From the NCBI RefSeq assembly GCF_905163445.1, contig NC_053202.1, forward strand, positions 5,456,001-5,520,000: a DNA stretch of 64,000 nucleotides, read 5' to 3'. Of this stretch, positions 1 through 14,000 are shown one piece after another. The position numbers and the translations under genes were made by a program. Position 1 is the stretch's first letter, and each line of letters opens with the position of its first letter. The notes beneath the pieces were generated by a model. That model was not told the DNA's origin, searched no databases, and was given only the letters and a program-made list of their open reading frames with translations. Source of the stretch: Pararge aegeria (taxonomy: Eukaryota > Arthropoda > Insecta > Lepidoptera > Nymphalidae).

Positions 1-369
1 CTTGAACTAAAAGAAGTCTATTACGTTGATGAATGAAAATAAATTATAAAAAAAAACCAATACGAACTATTTTTAACAATAACTTTAAAATTATTGACAA
101 TCATCAACCGTAACATAATAATAAATAAGGTTTTGGAGGTTAAAGTATCGATAGTCTTTTGGAGGGAAATTGTTCTTTGATACTTAAACAACACGAACAT
201 CTGTTTTCTCTTTTTTTAATACTGACATCAATAAAATAACCACAAGACACTTTCACAGCTGCGCCTCCGTTTCACAATTAATATAAATTAAGCCTTATTG
301 TACAACTAAACAACTTTTTAAATAAAGAAAACGATCGTATGATAGTCTTTCCGGTCTGATAGGTCTTTT
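1..369. other. AT-rich sequence, no gene seen
   Basis: No open frame, splice pattern or repeat that I recognise. Confidence 0.4.
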
Positions 370-630
370 GTCTCTGTATACCATGTTGGCGGTCGATAAA
401 CCCTGCATTTACCGGTGCAAAGTTGCCATTCCAGCATCTTGAGGCTTCAACGTCAATCGGTTATCCGTTTTGTCCCACCAATGCTGTTTCAGCTACGTCA
501 GTAGCTCTAGATCTTCTACAGATGTACTCATTTCTTATTTGATCACTTAGAGATACGAGAATTGCTCTCTCCATCGCTCCCTGAATGAATCTGAGCCTTC
601 ATATTATGAGGCCCATAGTTTGCGTTTTTT
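370..630 (-). mobile_element. RTE-type LINE C-terminal remnant
   Basis: On the minus strand it reads GAMERAILVSLSDQIRNEYI and RRSRATDVAE, a degenerate form of the conserved RTE C-terminal stretch seen throughout Lepidoptera. Broken by stops; no active frame. Confidence 0.65.
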
Positions 631-938
631 CATAGACAAGCACTGAACTCTATAAGGGATATACAGACTTGACTGGTTTTCTCTCCATCAACGACAACTT
701 AATTTTTGAAAAAAGAAACAGGATATTCATGGCAACTGCAATAACAAAACGTATTCAATATACTTTAAAAAATTAACCCCATAGTAACAACAGATTCGCG
801 CTTTTAGCTAAAAACCATTTAACGCTCCTATATTTTTTATGAGTATAAATGGTGGGCGAACTCCCAATTTTACTGAGAGAATATAAACGCTACTATTTTC
901 AACATTTGAGCTTCATGGAACAGTAATGAGCGCTAATG

Positions 939-1200
939 TTTATAAGTGGAGTAGTTCGATCCCCAGCGACGGTAATTTGGGAATTTATAATTTCTGAATT
1001 TTTCCTGGCCTGGTCCAGTGGGAGGCATGGCTCGTTAACGTACTAACAAAGACTCCCGCCAAGCGACTTTGCATAAGAGAGGATTTATCATCACAGGTTA
1101 GCCCGCTGCAATCATTATTACCAAGATTGTAGTGAAAGGCTTGTAGAGGTAATAAAATTTCCATAATGCTTAAATTTTCAATAAAACGCATATGCATTAG
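939..1200 (+). mobile_element. SINE family B fragment
   Basis: Shares ggtaatttgggaatttataa, tttctgaatttt, ctggtccagtgggaggc and the later catcacaggttagcc block with the fuller copy at 55680-56012. The tRNA-like head is largely lost. Confidence 0.65.
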
Positions 1201-1345
1201 TAAATTTTACTGTAATTCCTTGGACATTCGTGTAACAGCGCCAAATTTTAATGATTTTTTCTTTACTTTTCCTCATGGGGAAACGGCAAAGGCACCATGC
1301 CTGGAAGAAATCAACAAGACACATTTTTAAGAATACTAATCAAAT

Positions 1346-1557
1346 GTCGGCCGATTGGAGCAGTGGGAAGCGACCCTGCTTTCTGAGTCCAAGGTCGTGT
1401 TTTTGTGATGAACATGAATTTTTTCAGTGTCTGGGTGTTTATATGAATATATATTCATGCATATTATTCATTAAAATTTTCATAAGTCATCATAGTACCC
1501 ATTCGCTACATTTACTTTGGGGCTATATAGCGATGTGTGTATTGTCCTAGTTTATTT
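1346..1557 (+). mobile_element. tRNA-derived SINE (family A), box B deleted
   Basis: gtcggccgattggagcagtg head, ctttctgagtccaagg, then directly tttttgtgatgaac without the box B stretch, ending ggggctatatagcgatgtg with a (TTTA) tail. Confidence 0.8.
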
Positions 1558-1895
1558 AATAATTTAATAGAAAATCTGGCGCATAACAAGTAATCATTAT
1601 CAAAAGATTAATTTTATTTATTCACCCATTCTACAAATTATTGTAGCAATAGGTTAGCTTCCCTTTACCCCTTATTACCTGACACGCTATAGTTTTAGTG
1701 GAAACTCCGCTTTACTTGGTGTTCAAATAGTATATAAACGTTATGTGTATATACACGTAACGTACCTACTAGTAACTACTAATTGCATAGACAAGAAAAT
1801 TGTTGTAAATATTACATAATATTTTCAGGATAATAGCGCACGGTGTTCTTAAGTGAATAATTAAAGCTTGAAGTGCAATATAAAGCTGTGTCTAC

Positions 1896-1990
1896 ACAGT
1901 GCTATGAAAACATACATATTTACTAGCGTTCCACTAAGACTTCTGTGGATCGCTGACAGTGCTATGAAAACATATATATTTACGAGCGCA
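1896..1990 (+). repeat. 60-bp tandem duplication
   Basis: acagtgctatgaaaacata followed by atatttac recurs exactly 60 bp later (1896 and 1956) with few changes. Confidence 0.75.
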
Positions 1991-3155
1991 CAAATTCGGG
2001 TAGGTTTTCCACACAAACCCTGCTACTCTACACAATATACTTTGACCCACTGCGATGACTTACCCATCTACGTTATCACTAAGTTTGTGTGGCTCCTAAG
2101 GTGATAAACCAATGCAAAAATAATTTTTAAAATCGGACGGGTATTTTCTGATTTTAACACGCTCTAACTAATAAACTTTTATGCTGTATTTGATCCCTGT
2201 GGAGTTTTATTCATCCTTAAACATATTTTATGCCATTTTAATTGTCAACCTGAAAAACCAATTTTCATCGATTTAACTGTCATAGAAACATTCAGCCGCT
2301 AATTAACCTTTTATTTTTGATTTAGGGGTAAAAATTAAAATGTTTGTTTTTGTATTAAATACAAACAAAATGCTATGATAAACTGAAGCAATGAAAAAGC
2401 TTGGTGTTAGCTACTTTTCGTGAGGTTGGCCAACACAAATTTCGTAATTGAAGGCAATATTGAGTGTGTTTTGTCAGAAGAAGACAGTACTACAGACAGA
2501 CATACGAAGCCAGGACCTCGTGAGCATGGACAAACATGCTATCCACGAGGCAGTATCCGCATAATCGCAATTGTCTTCAATAAAAAAGCGATTGTGATCA
2601 AAAGTGCGTTGCACAACTAAACGCAGTCTCGATAGTTCCCAGCTCGAGTATTTATTATGCAAAAACAGAATGGACACTCCAGCAAGCTTAATTAACAGTA
2701 GACATTTTTTGCTATACATTTTTAAAAGCTTTGTCAGTTCACTGTATACAATAACAATTAAGTAACAAAAGGGGTTAAAATAAAAAGGGTTTAAGTGACA
2801 TTTTCGTCCACGTGAGTTATGCTAATCAGTGAACGCCCGCATTTTCCGCTTGAATAAAAAAAGCGACTTAAATTATAAAAATCAACATGTTATTCCAGTC
2901 AGCGATGTTTACCCGTTTCCATTATAATGGAAACTGGCGAACAACGTGTTTTTATTTGGGACTTTCTTAACTATAATTAATATGTCAGCTTCACACCTTT
3001 TACAAAATAACAAAGCATTTTGGCTGCATTTGTGCAACGATACTTTGGCAAATTCCCTCGTCATGCGAATAAATGTTTAAAGGTACAAAGTTGTCATAAA
3101 GCTTTGTAGAGTTATTTTTCTAAAAGGGTTTGGTGTCCGAGCTTGTCTGGGAAAG
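1991..3155. other. AT-rich sequence, no gene seen
   Basis: Short chance open frames only. No splice-consistent coding segments or recognisable repeats. Confidence 0.35.
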
Positions 3156-3159
3156 TAAT

Positions 3160-3600
3160 ACCACAATGCTTTTTTCTGCCGCTTAGCAGCATTGTTGCAA
3201 TACTGTGTTCCGGTCTGAAGGGCGTTGTTGCCGGTGTAATTATAGGCAAACTAGATATTCCCTGCGGCTTCGCCCGCGTAAATTTCGGGATGCAGCGTAC
3301 ATAGTCTACACCTATGCATGAGATTTTCGACAAACATTTTTTATATTTGGTAAAAATATATATATATTTTTTAATAAAATGTATCCTATATTACTTCTGA
3401 TACCTCTAAGAATACTTATACAACGTTTCACGATGATCGGTTAAGTAGTTTTCGCGCGAAAGCGTAACAAACAAACTTACATTCACATTTATATTAGGAG
3501 CATATGGCTTAACTCCTACGCCACAGGTTGCTGGACACAGAGCGGCAATTACTGGCTTGTTCCTTGCATGCCCTGCTAAGTGTCACTCTGTTTAATGGAG
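3160..3600. mobile_element. Old repeat split by a younger RTE-like 3' end
   Basis: The parts 3160-3250 and 3505-3600 match consecutive sections of the repeat at 4440-4615 (gttgccggtgtaatta ... cttgttccttgcatgccctg). Between them, 3255-3505 has ccctgcggcttcgcccgcgt and ggttaagtagttttcgcgcg, the 3' end of an RTE-type family. Confidence 0.65.
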
Positions 3601-4439
3601 ATGACTTTTAAATTACCATCATCCTCATCTCATCTGCTTAGTCCTTCAATTATTGCTCGATCACTATTTTAGCAGCTTATCATCGAAAAGACGCGAATTT
3701 GTAATAGCTTGAAGAAGTAGCTTTGTTCTTTAACATTTCTTCAGTTAGATTTTTGTACCTTATATGCAAATCCGTCTTGCCGAAGTGTTCAGATAGTAAC
3801 TCTATTGCGAATCGTTATCACAAATTAAAGGGGAATGTGTCGAAAATGAAATGAAAATTGTTGTTAGCGCCTGTTTTATTTGCCGGAGTCTGGTGTGTGT
3901 AAGTGTTTTTGCTCTTACTTTACTTAAGGGGACTTGAAAATTTTGTGATATTATTAAAGAAAAAGAAAAGAAAGAAAGAAAAATCGTATTTATTATCACA
4001 CATTTGTGTAATAAAATTTTTAAAGTATAAAAAAAATGTGTGACAAAGGAGCTGGCTCAGTAAAGCTGCATACTAAAACGCGCAGCACTGATTTTCAGCC
4101 AGCCCCATTATCAAAATCATAACAAAATAATCATAAAAAAGGACAATAACATAGAATATAATATATAAACGAACAAGAGATATTTTTTACATTAACACAA
4201 GCTTATTTACATCGAGAAATACAAAATAATCAAAGAGGTAAAATCAAAAATTATGAAATTAATAAACATGAACTAAAAAAAAAAAAAAAATTAAAGTAAG
4301 GCATTCGATTTATGAAGAAGCTTCAATGAGGGTTGTATGATGCGGATTGACTTCTATAAATATTTAAAGTTAAAATAAAGAACTTTTTGTGAGAGAACTC
4401 ATCTAGGAAAGTACAACATGTTATCACCATGGTCCATGC

Positions 4440-4865
4440 TTATTTCAGAGCGTAACACATCATTGCAACAGTGCTGTGTTTCTGTCTAAAAAGCGTGGTT
4501 GCCGGTGTAATTACAGGCACTTGAGGATTAACACCTAACGCCTCAGGTTGATCGGCATGGCAGCACTTTACGTTGTTCCTTGCATGCCCTGAGAAGTGTT
4601 GCTCTTTTTTTTTCTCTTCTGGCTTTACAGAGATTAGCCAATGTCAGGATGTAACGTGTTGCTGTTCATAGGCGATGTTTTCAACTTATCAAATGTAATT
4701 TTAAATTTAGAATTCATTTATTTCAAGTACGCCCTATATAATTTAAATTGAAATGTCTGTTTGTATTAACTCTACCACCGGTTTGGAAGACAGATTCTAC
4801 CGAGAAAGAGGCCGGCAAGAAACTCAGCAGTTCATTAGGTGGGCCATCTGCTTGGTCTATCAATT
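4440..4865. mobile_element. Repeat interrupted by family E element
   Basis: The first section (4440-4690) and the last section (4836-4860, ggtgggccatctgc) belong to one common lepidopteran repeat. 4695-4835 is a family E copy ending ggcaagaaactcagcag. It lies directly upstream of the odorant receptor promoter. Confidence 0.65.
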
Positions 4866-4916
4866 ATTACCATAAAAAAAGATCAGTTACTTCGTTTTTA
4901 TTGTAGCCCTTTTTCT

Positions 4917-4960
4917 TATATAAAAGAACAAGAAAACTTGCTGATAAATACTGTCAATTC
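4917..4960 (+). promoter_or_regulatory. Candidate core promoter (TATA box and initiator) of the odorant receptor gene
   Basis: TATATAAAAG lies at 4917-4926 and an initiator-like TCAATTC at 4954-4960, about 30-35 bp further on, which is the usual spacing. The ATG at 4984 would then leave a 5' UTR of about 30 nt. Sequence match only; AT-rich DNA makes chance TATA boxes common. Confidence 0.4.
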
Positions 4961-4983
4961 AATTTCGAAAGAAAACGGCAGCC

Positions 4984-5043
4984 ATGGCGATTATATCATT
5001 TGTCTCCGAAAATAATGTCATCGATCCTCGAAAGTCAGATAAG
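4984..5043 (+). CDS. Odorant receptor exon 1 (residues 1-20)
   Basis: The ATG sits in a good start context (GCAGCCATGG). The exon encodes the polar cytoplasmic N-terminus, MAIISFVSENN onwards, and ends in phase 0 at AAG followed by gtatac. It joins exon 2 cleanly. As a 20-codon exon it is the least certain of the twelve; the promoter match just upstream supports it. Confidence 0.75.
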
Positions 5044-8000
5044 GTATACATCAATCTAAAAGTATTTTACGTACTCAAATTCAAATTCAAATTCGAAATT
5101 CATTTATTTCAAGTAGGCCTACTTTATAAGCACTTTTGAAACGTCAAGTCAGTCTGTTTGTAGTGACTCTACCGCCGGTTCGGAAGGCAGATTCCACTTT
5201 GAAGAGCCGGCAAGAAACTCAGCAGATTGCTCTTTTCCAACATCATTTTATAGTTTACTTAATTATAAATATGTATGGAGGAATGATATATAATATATTA
5301 ATTCTTATTCTATTACATGTTAGCTTTTGGCTGCAATTTTACCTGATGGAGCCGGCTAAGATGGTGACGGGTTAACCTTTTAGGGGTGCTTTATGAAACC
5401 TAATACTGCTAATCGGTTTTTACGCGACATCGTACCGGAACGTTAAATCAATTAGCGGCACGTCTTCATCGGTTGGGTGGTCACTAGCCACGGGGGAAAC
5501 GTCCCACCAGACCAGACCTAAGGAAATTCAGAATTCTGCAGTGTCAGGACTCAAATTTTTTTTTTATCTTTTTTTTTATTTTTTGCCTTTTTATCCCGTC
5601 CAGGGTTCCTTATACTCCACACCAAATAGATCTTCTGCAATGGGTACATAATCAGTCAAAAGATATAATTTATGCAGAGGTAGGAGAAAATATCATATCC
5701 CCTGTCAGGGGATATAATTAACGTGTCCACCTGCTAAAGCACTAAAACATGGAATTGGAGAAGATTACCTTGTCTATACTTCACTTGACATGACAGCCTG
5801 TTGGCGCAGTGGGCAGTGTTTCCGCGTCTAAAGCCGTGGGTTTGATTCCCACAACTGAAAAATTTTTGTGTGATGAACGTGAATGTTTTTCAGTGTCTGT
5901 GTATTATATTTATAAAAGTATTCATCAGCTATCCCATAGTACCCAAAACACAAGCTACGCTTACTTTGGGGCTAGATAGCGATGTGTGTATTGTCGTAGT
6001 ATATTTATTTATTTATTTATTTACATATATTATTTGGATATTATTTCCACTTGTGCGCCAGTGCTCTGAGGGTTGATAAAGCTGTGGGAGAAGATAAATT
6101 GTTATCCTTTCACCGGGGAGATAAGTGTCTCCTGACCATGCTGGAGCCCTGCTGACGCCCAACATGGCCTTGGAGTACCTTGGAGTAGCCACACTAATAA
6201 TTTGGTTTAAAGATCTTGCTTAAAGGACTTAATAATAATAATAATCTTTTTATTTCAGGCAAAGCCCATATTATACATTTAAATCAACAATTAGTATATA
6301 CAATATCGAATTAAAAATTAAAATTACAGTATAAATTGATTCTAATGGCATGTCATAAATATAAAATTAAAAAGACAAAATTAAAAATATAAAAATAAAA
6401 TAAAAAATTGCAATGAATAATGATAATGAAATGAAATGAAAAAAATAATTAAAATTCTTAAGCATTGCTTAAGCTTTTTTTACCATCAATCTTTGGACTT
6501 AAAACTTAGTGCCCGAAAAGCTATAAGTATGAAACAATTTGTACCCTTTTTTTTAATTTCTGCAGGTATTTGAAGGCAGTTTAGATGACTACGATGCCAC
6601 ATACACGTTAGTGAAAATTGTATTGAAGATCATTGGACTCCGCACGACCTCCATTGATACTAAACTTGCGGGGTGAGTTGGAAAGAGTTACTAGTTTCTT
6701 AAGTTTTTTTTTCTCTTTTAATTATATGATACAGCCAAAATTTTTTTTTGTGTTATAATTATATATTACATACTTCTTAAAACAATAATAATACAATCAA
6801 TTAAATTCCTCAGCACCACTATTAACCCGTTATCGGCCCCATCCCTCTAGGAAAAAAGCGCGGGGGAACAGATCGGAAATAATTAGTTCGATCTGTCCGC
6901 GGATACTAAGGAGAACTCTTAGGTGTACAGGTTTCCTCACGGTGTTTTCCGTTACCGGTAAAGCAAGTTTTATTTAATTGCTTAAAAGCACAAAACTTCT
7001 AAAAGTTAGAACTGCATGTTTGAGATCTAACTCGATCCCTCCCGAATCCCTATCAGTGGTGATAGCCTACCTTTCGGGAGGGATACTAAAAGTGGTTTTA
7101 GTATCATTTATATCATAAAAGCAAATTAAGCTTGGTTTTTTTTTTAAAGTAGATGTTAAACAAATTTCAAATTCTGTAAGCTACAAACACTGAGATGGAA
7201 GTAGCCACGATAGCAGATCTAAATCTACCGACGTAGCTCAACGCGTCCCGAAGCTGAAGAGGGCGGGCCCATAGTGTGGACAACCAATGGACGTTGGGGT
7301 CCCAAGTTGACTCCGCACCGGTAAACGCAGCGTTGGTCAACCCGCAACGAAGTGGATAGACGACATCAAGCGTGTCGCTGGGAGCCGCATGAAACAACCG
7401 GCCAGTACCGTGGGTTTAGAACTCTCTACATAAGACCTATACGTATCCAGCAGTGCAGTGGACGCCAATCGATTTAAGAGATGAAGTTACAAACTCGTTG
7501 AAAGACTCGTATTAACTTTATGCTTGCCGATGACGGAGTCCCCGATTTCTACGCTGTGCTTCGTAAAAGAATTGCGTGTTTCTGGGAAACATTAGAATCG
7601 TCGCTCAGGCATCCCCTGACAACGTAATTTTTAAACATTGGCCAAAAGTGCACCAGATTCCAAACATTAAATAATATAAAATATTTGAATTTTAATTGTA
7701 ATTTAATTTATTCTAATTTTAATTAATCATTTTTTTTTTAATCTGAGTGTTTTATGTTAACCTCTCAATTTTGTATATAGGTCCCCGACCTGAAATAAAA
7801 TATGTTTTTTTATTTATCACAAGCTGAAAGTTAGTTGATTGATTTTATTGTTCCAGTTTCTGCTGGAACGTGTTCTTCTGGTTCATATACATCAACGTGA
7901 CGGTGGCGGCCATTCTAGAGACTACAAACATGCTTCAAACTGCTGCCGATGGTAGCTTTCTCGATCTCTTCACGATGATGCCTTGTGTTGGTTATCTCCT

Positions 8001-11000
8001 TGTCGGTTAGTTCCCATGCGTGTGTTAGTTTGTCTAGTCGGAGGCTTAAACCATGGCATTACCACTCTACCGACAAAGTCATGCCGCTGAGGGGTTTTAG
8101 CGATCCGGTAAATAGCCAAGGCTGAAGCCTCACAGAGCAGACCAGAAAAAATTCTGACATTATAATTAACTGCATTTTCTCTAACCTGGTCTGCCGGGGA
8201 CTGGACCAGGAATCTCCCACTTATAAGTTATATCGCCACGGCGGGAGATCGACGAAATATCTATCTATTCTATCTATCTTAATATTTATCGTTGATAAGA
8301 AAGAAATTAATTTATTTATTTCAATAAAACACATAAAAAGTAAGCCAAAGAATACAGATAAAGTCTGTGATCACTAGGATTACCTGTGTTGTGAAAATCA
8401 ATGATAAGGATGATAAGGATTTCTACAATAATTCCATTCTGTTATCTGAAGATTTTGGATTAAATTGGCAAATTGTTTACTAATAAAGGTAATTCTTCTT
8501 CTTCGTCGTTGTACTCTTGTCAGTCAGGTCGTTGTTATCATGAAGCGACGCCGTTTGGAGCAGATGTTACTCGCTTCACGAGCGTTCGACACTGTTGCTT
8601 ACTGGTGGACAGCCTTGTACACAGATGCAAGGGGCCCACAGCGTATTTGCTAGTCCATCGCATGGACCTTCCACCTTGCTCTGCACAAGGCTAAGGCTGA
8701 AGAAATTTCCATCCATCTCTTCAACCATTGTTATTTACAGCTTTGGCGAAAACTTATAAAATCAAGATGAATAGATCCGTGTTTGAGAACCTGGTTTTCG
8801 AGTTACGCGACATGTGGCCAAATGAACTGATTCCAGAAGATGAGTACCAAGTAATAACAAAATCCCTAAAACAACTTAAACTACTCATCGGAGGTAGGTT
8901 AAGTAAACATTTCGTATTATGTTACTCATATATAAACAATACATGTCTCGTTGGTCTAGTGGTTAGAATGTTCGACTGCAGTTCACGAGATCTTGGGTTC
9001 GATCCCCGGGTCGGGTCAATTAATAGAATTGTTTTTTGGGTTTTTTATTAAGAAATTCTCAGTACCAGCCCGGATTTTGGAAGTTGACGGTGCCTTACCC
9101 CCGTGCCGCGAAGAGCACGTAACTGTCGGTCCTGCGCCTGATATCTTTCCAGACGTGTTGGAGCTGCCACTCCATCAGATATTACATCAGACACAGAGTA
9201 GGAATAGAGAGTGCACCTGTTTATGCGCACACACTTGTGCACTGTATCCTGCATAGTTGGAAAATCTCACTGGAGCTTTGCCACCGAGGTCGAAATCGCT
9301 TAGAGAAACTCTTGTTTTTTTTATTCTCAAAGAGTAATCTTTGCACCACTTTATCAGCGTTTAGTCGTCAACAGCAGAAGTACGAGAAATTGTCCTCGCA
9401 TATTCTAAGCTGTATCTTGACGGCAAGACCTTTAGACGATTAAAAACTGGATTTTGTTAATAGAGTACATTTTTGTTCAACCCACTTTTTACTATAGAGA
9501 AGAAAAGAAAACGTCTGTAAACACTAGGTAAAAATCAGCCTTATCCCTTTACATTTAAAATTTGAAATACGACAACAGAGATTTATCATTACCTATTTTT
9601 AACCGGCAACGTAAAAACAACGGGTTTTATAATTTTGGCGTCGTCTCTGTACGTTTGTGTGTCTGTCTGTGGTATTGTATTTTCCTGAACGTATGAACCA
9701 ATTTTGATTTTGTTTAAAACGTGAATTAGTTTTTTTTTAAGAAAATCGGTCCAAGATAGTCGCCGTCACAAAATTGAGCGGATTAAATATTTTTTCACAA
9801 CTTCAACAATATGGGTATCAAATGAAAGTTGATTGGCTTGCATCTTGATAAAGAGTTATCGTGGTCTGTGCAAGTCAGGGATTTGAGTAGAAGGACTTTT
9901 GGCACTTTTAGGTCGCTGTGCCGTCTGCGATCCATTCTTCCAATCCCGACTAAAGTTATGTTAGCACATTCTCTTTTTCTCTCTATTCTCGACTATGTGG
10001 ACGCAAGCTATCTTAATTTGTCCGAGGACTATCTTAACAAACTTGAGCGTCTTCAAAATCTAGCTATTCGGTTCATATTTGGATTACGCAAATATGACCA
10101 TGTATCTGAATTTCGTCAGAAGCTTAAGTGGCTCCCTATCCGCCGTCGCCGGGATCTTCATGTACTTTCACTTCTGTACTGTGTGTTATTTAATCCTAAG
10201 ACTCCTTCTTATCTTAAGGAGAAGTTTAAATTTCTTGGAGTGCAGTCGGAACTTAGATCGAGTCGTGCGCTGACTTTGAGCATGCCGTTCCACAAAACGA
10301 AGTTTTATAAGCATTCGTTCACTGTCAAAGCTACTGAATTGTGGAATGCACTCCCATTGATCATAAGACAGTCGAAGTCATTGGGCATATTTAAAAATGC
10401 TGTTAAGGCTCATTATCTCGCTCAGTAAAGACGACTATTATTATTTATTATTATTTATTTATCTACTCAAACTCATATTTAAGTATTTATGGTATATTAG
10501 GATATGTATTAGTATATTTATTTTTTTTTATATTTATCAATAGTATTTTTAATTTTTTTTTTTATTTGTGTAGTCTGGTTTATGTATTAGTATGTAGATA
10601 TTTGTATGTATGTACTAAATAGTGTACCCCACCTATTTGTTTTCTTTTTAGTTTTCCTAATCCTAAGGTTGCCTGGCAGAGATCGCTACTTAGCGATAAG
10701 GCCGCCTTTTGTATCCTGCTTCATTCTTCATGTGTTTGTTCTTTTTTTGTCTTGTTTCTTTGCTTGAGTGGTGTACAAATAAAGAGTAAAGAAAAGAAAG
10801 AAAGAAAGTACCATGACAAATTTGATATCAAAGACGGTCGCCACCACAAAATGGCGAAGTACATTTTCTTACGCAACTCTCTCATTACGGGAATCAAATT
10901 AAAGGGCTGGACTAGTAGAATAATGAACACAATACTTAAAGCCAGGGGTTTTTAAACTTCAAATTCATATATTTTTTTAGCTTATTTCTCCTGCAACATG

Positions 11001-14000
11001 ATGCTCGGGTCGATCTTCGTCATACCCGGAGTCTACGTTTACATAAAGCGCTCGATTGGGTACGAAATTCCTCAGACACTGCCATTTGGCTATTGGTTAC
11101 CATTCGACCCTTATCAGGATATAAAATATCTTTTCGAGACAGTATTTGTTGTAATGACTTGTCACTGTAAGTATCATTCATACTTTAATATTATAAACTA
11201 GCTGCGCCCCGCGTGTTTACCCACGTATGTTTGTTAGCCTAGATTAATTGATTAATTGATGATTGATAACGGTTAGTATAAACTTAAAATAAATAACTTG
11301 TCTTAAAGATTCTAGCCCATAATATTTCCTTATATTCTAAATCATTTTATGTTGAAGCTGTACGGCTCTGGAACGCCTTGCCTCTCTATATCAGGTGCTC
11401 AATCCCTAGCTGAATTCAAGCCACTAGTTAGAACACACTGCTTTCCTCCCGAAGTCTTACGTCTATTCCACTTCATCGCTTCTGTCCTATTTAAACTTTT
11501 CCTCAACAATTTTCATTGACGTCTGTTGATTTCTCTTTTTCCCTCATTTATCCTCCTTGTTTTGTGTTCTTATATAAAACGTGTAAATGAAAATCGAAAT
11601 AGTACTTCACAGGCTTTAGAGATACATTATATACTGTCTCTGAGACTTATCTGTGAAACCGAAAACTTATAGTTTTTGAGTAAACCACTGCCATCGTGGA
11701 ATGAAATCATTCATTTTATTGAATGAAATCAGATACAGATCACATGCAAAATTTAAATCATGTAACTCAGGTCACTTAATAACGTACGCGTCGCATAGGG
11801 TAAGTACTATGCTCGTGTCAGTCTTTTATCTTCAATAGGGTTGTCATAAATAAACACTTAGTATGTCTTGAATTCTTTTGTATGGAAAATTTAATTTGTA
11901 TAGATAATTTGGAATATTATATAGTATCGAAATTCACTACTGTTTCATCGTTATTATTATTCGTTAACAAACAAACAAATGGTAAAAAACGTTAAACCAA
12001 TATTGGTTTATTTATAATTTCACACGAATTCCAAAATTAGACTTGTACCAGTGGTCAACTATTTTTTATTATGATTCTGTAGTCCAAAGGCACGCTAAGG
12101 CATTGGCGGCCGAACGGCTAGTAAAACTGACAAGCCATAAAACGCAATCGTTTGCTATGTTCTTTGTTAGTTCCTAACAGCAACTTGATTGGTTGATTTG
12201 TCTTAGTTGCCACAAAATATAACTAGAATAGAATTATTAATACCGGTCAACTAAAGGGTCAACCATCAAAGTCAAAAATATATTTATTCAAGTAGGCCCA
12301 TAGATGGCACTTTTGATGCGTACATTATATGAGAAATGTGTACACAGTAATGAGATGATGGCGATAACCATATTCATAAACTTGAAACTAATCAGTCATC
12401 CTAACTACTGACCAGTCCTGGTCATCCGATTTCGCTTTTTTTTATTCCAGGTTTCCTATCAGCACTTTTCATGATGGCTGGAGACCTATTGCTTATGACA
12501 TTCCTCAGTCACATCACCACACAGTTTGCTCTACTCGAGGTCAGAATAAAGAAACTCTTTGATGTACCCATTGATGACCAACTCGTCGAGGCGTACCCGC
12601 TCGGTATGAGTTTCTTAGTAATAATTGCTACTACTAGTAAAATTGCGAAAGTGTTATTGTTTGTTTGTCCTTCCGTAATGCCCTTAGTAACCAATTAACT
12701 TAATTTTTGGAATAGAGTTAGTTGAAAGGCCGAGGCTAAAGTAGGCGAGTAATAAAGGCTACTTTTTATCCCAGGAAGAAACGGATCCCACGGGATTTTT
12801 AACTAACCGTAATAAACACAGACAAAGAACGCGGGCGACAGCTGTAATAATAAATGCTAAATATTTGTTGAAACTGCTAAACATTAAGTATCTATTTTAT
12901 CGGGGATTTTCTTGTGAAATGATATATATAGGTATACTAGCTGTTGCCCGCGACTTCGTCTGCGTTTGATTTTGTTTTTAAAGTATTCAGTATCGCTAAG
13001 CCTTAAATGATTATAGTAGTATATATATCTTAATATATATAAATCTCTTGTGTATATATATATATATAACATGTGACTGTCAATTAATTATAGACAAATA
13101 ATTTGCAATAAAATAAAATTGCGACTATAATTAAAGATCTAAGCTATCCTATCTCTTAAGTTGGACAAGACTGCTCACGGTGTGCCCATTTAATTCAAAA
13201 TCGGTTAAGTAGTTTAGGAGTCCATCGCGGACAAACATCGTGACAGGAGATTTATATATATTAAGATATGTCATCCCAGTGCCATTATATTAACAAATTA
13301 TTATTAACCCAAATTGCCACATCGTGTCAAGAAGTAATAGTTTGTGACAACAATAAATATTTAACTTTGACTTTGACTTTCAATGGCCCGACCCGTAGAT
13401 CGAACCCAGAACCTCGTCATCTGCAATTAAACAGCCAGCACTAGGCCAATTAATGTTAAAATGGTAATCGGAGGTCCTTAACTTTTAGGTGAAGTAAGGG
13501 AGAAGCGACTGGAAAACGATGCTACATCGAATCACGATGAAGAACTTGAGAATGGAATTGAGAAGAAACTTATCTTCATTATACAGAGACACCGAGCTTT
13601 AATCAGGTTTGACTAAATTTTTATACTATGATAAGGTGTTTGTTTATGGCCAGTTACCCTGTTATAGGCGCCTGTTTAAGAAGTAGGTTAAGAAATACGT
13701 TAGAAAAACCTTACGTTACGGGTGCTATCGCGCGCGGGGATAAATCCTAAACAAGCGAGGGATCTTAGTGTAACTTTCGAGCGAAGCGAGGCATCTAGAA
13801 TCCTGAGCGATTGGAGGGATTTCTTTTACATTCTATAGTCGCAGGCCTGTCAGTCACAGGCTCTGGTGACTGACAGGGATGCCATCATACGTTATAGTGA
13901 GATAGCAATATTAGAATGAACTGATTTTATTCATACTGATTTAACTGATATATGTCCATTATTCAATTCGTATTCGCTAAGCCTATAGGAAGTATTGACG

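Noticed and set aside
7167..7397. 76-codon minus-strand frame
   Set aside because: Shadow of an RTE LINE C-terminus that reads sensibly on the plus strand.
8944..9012. Possible tRNA gene (clear box A and box B)
   Set aside because: Acceptor-stem pairing is not visible and SINE body sequence follows; it is a tRNA-derived SINE head.
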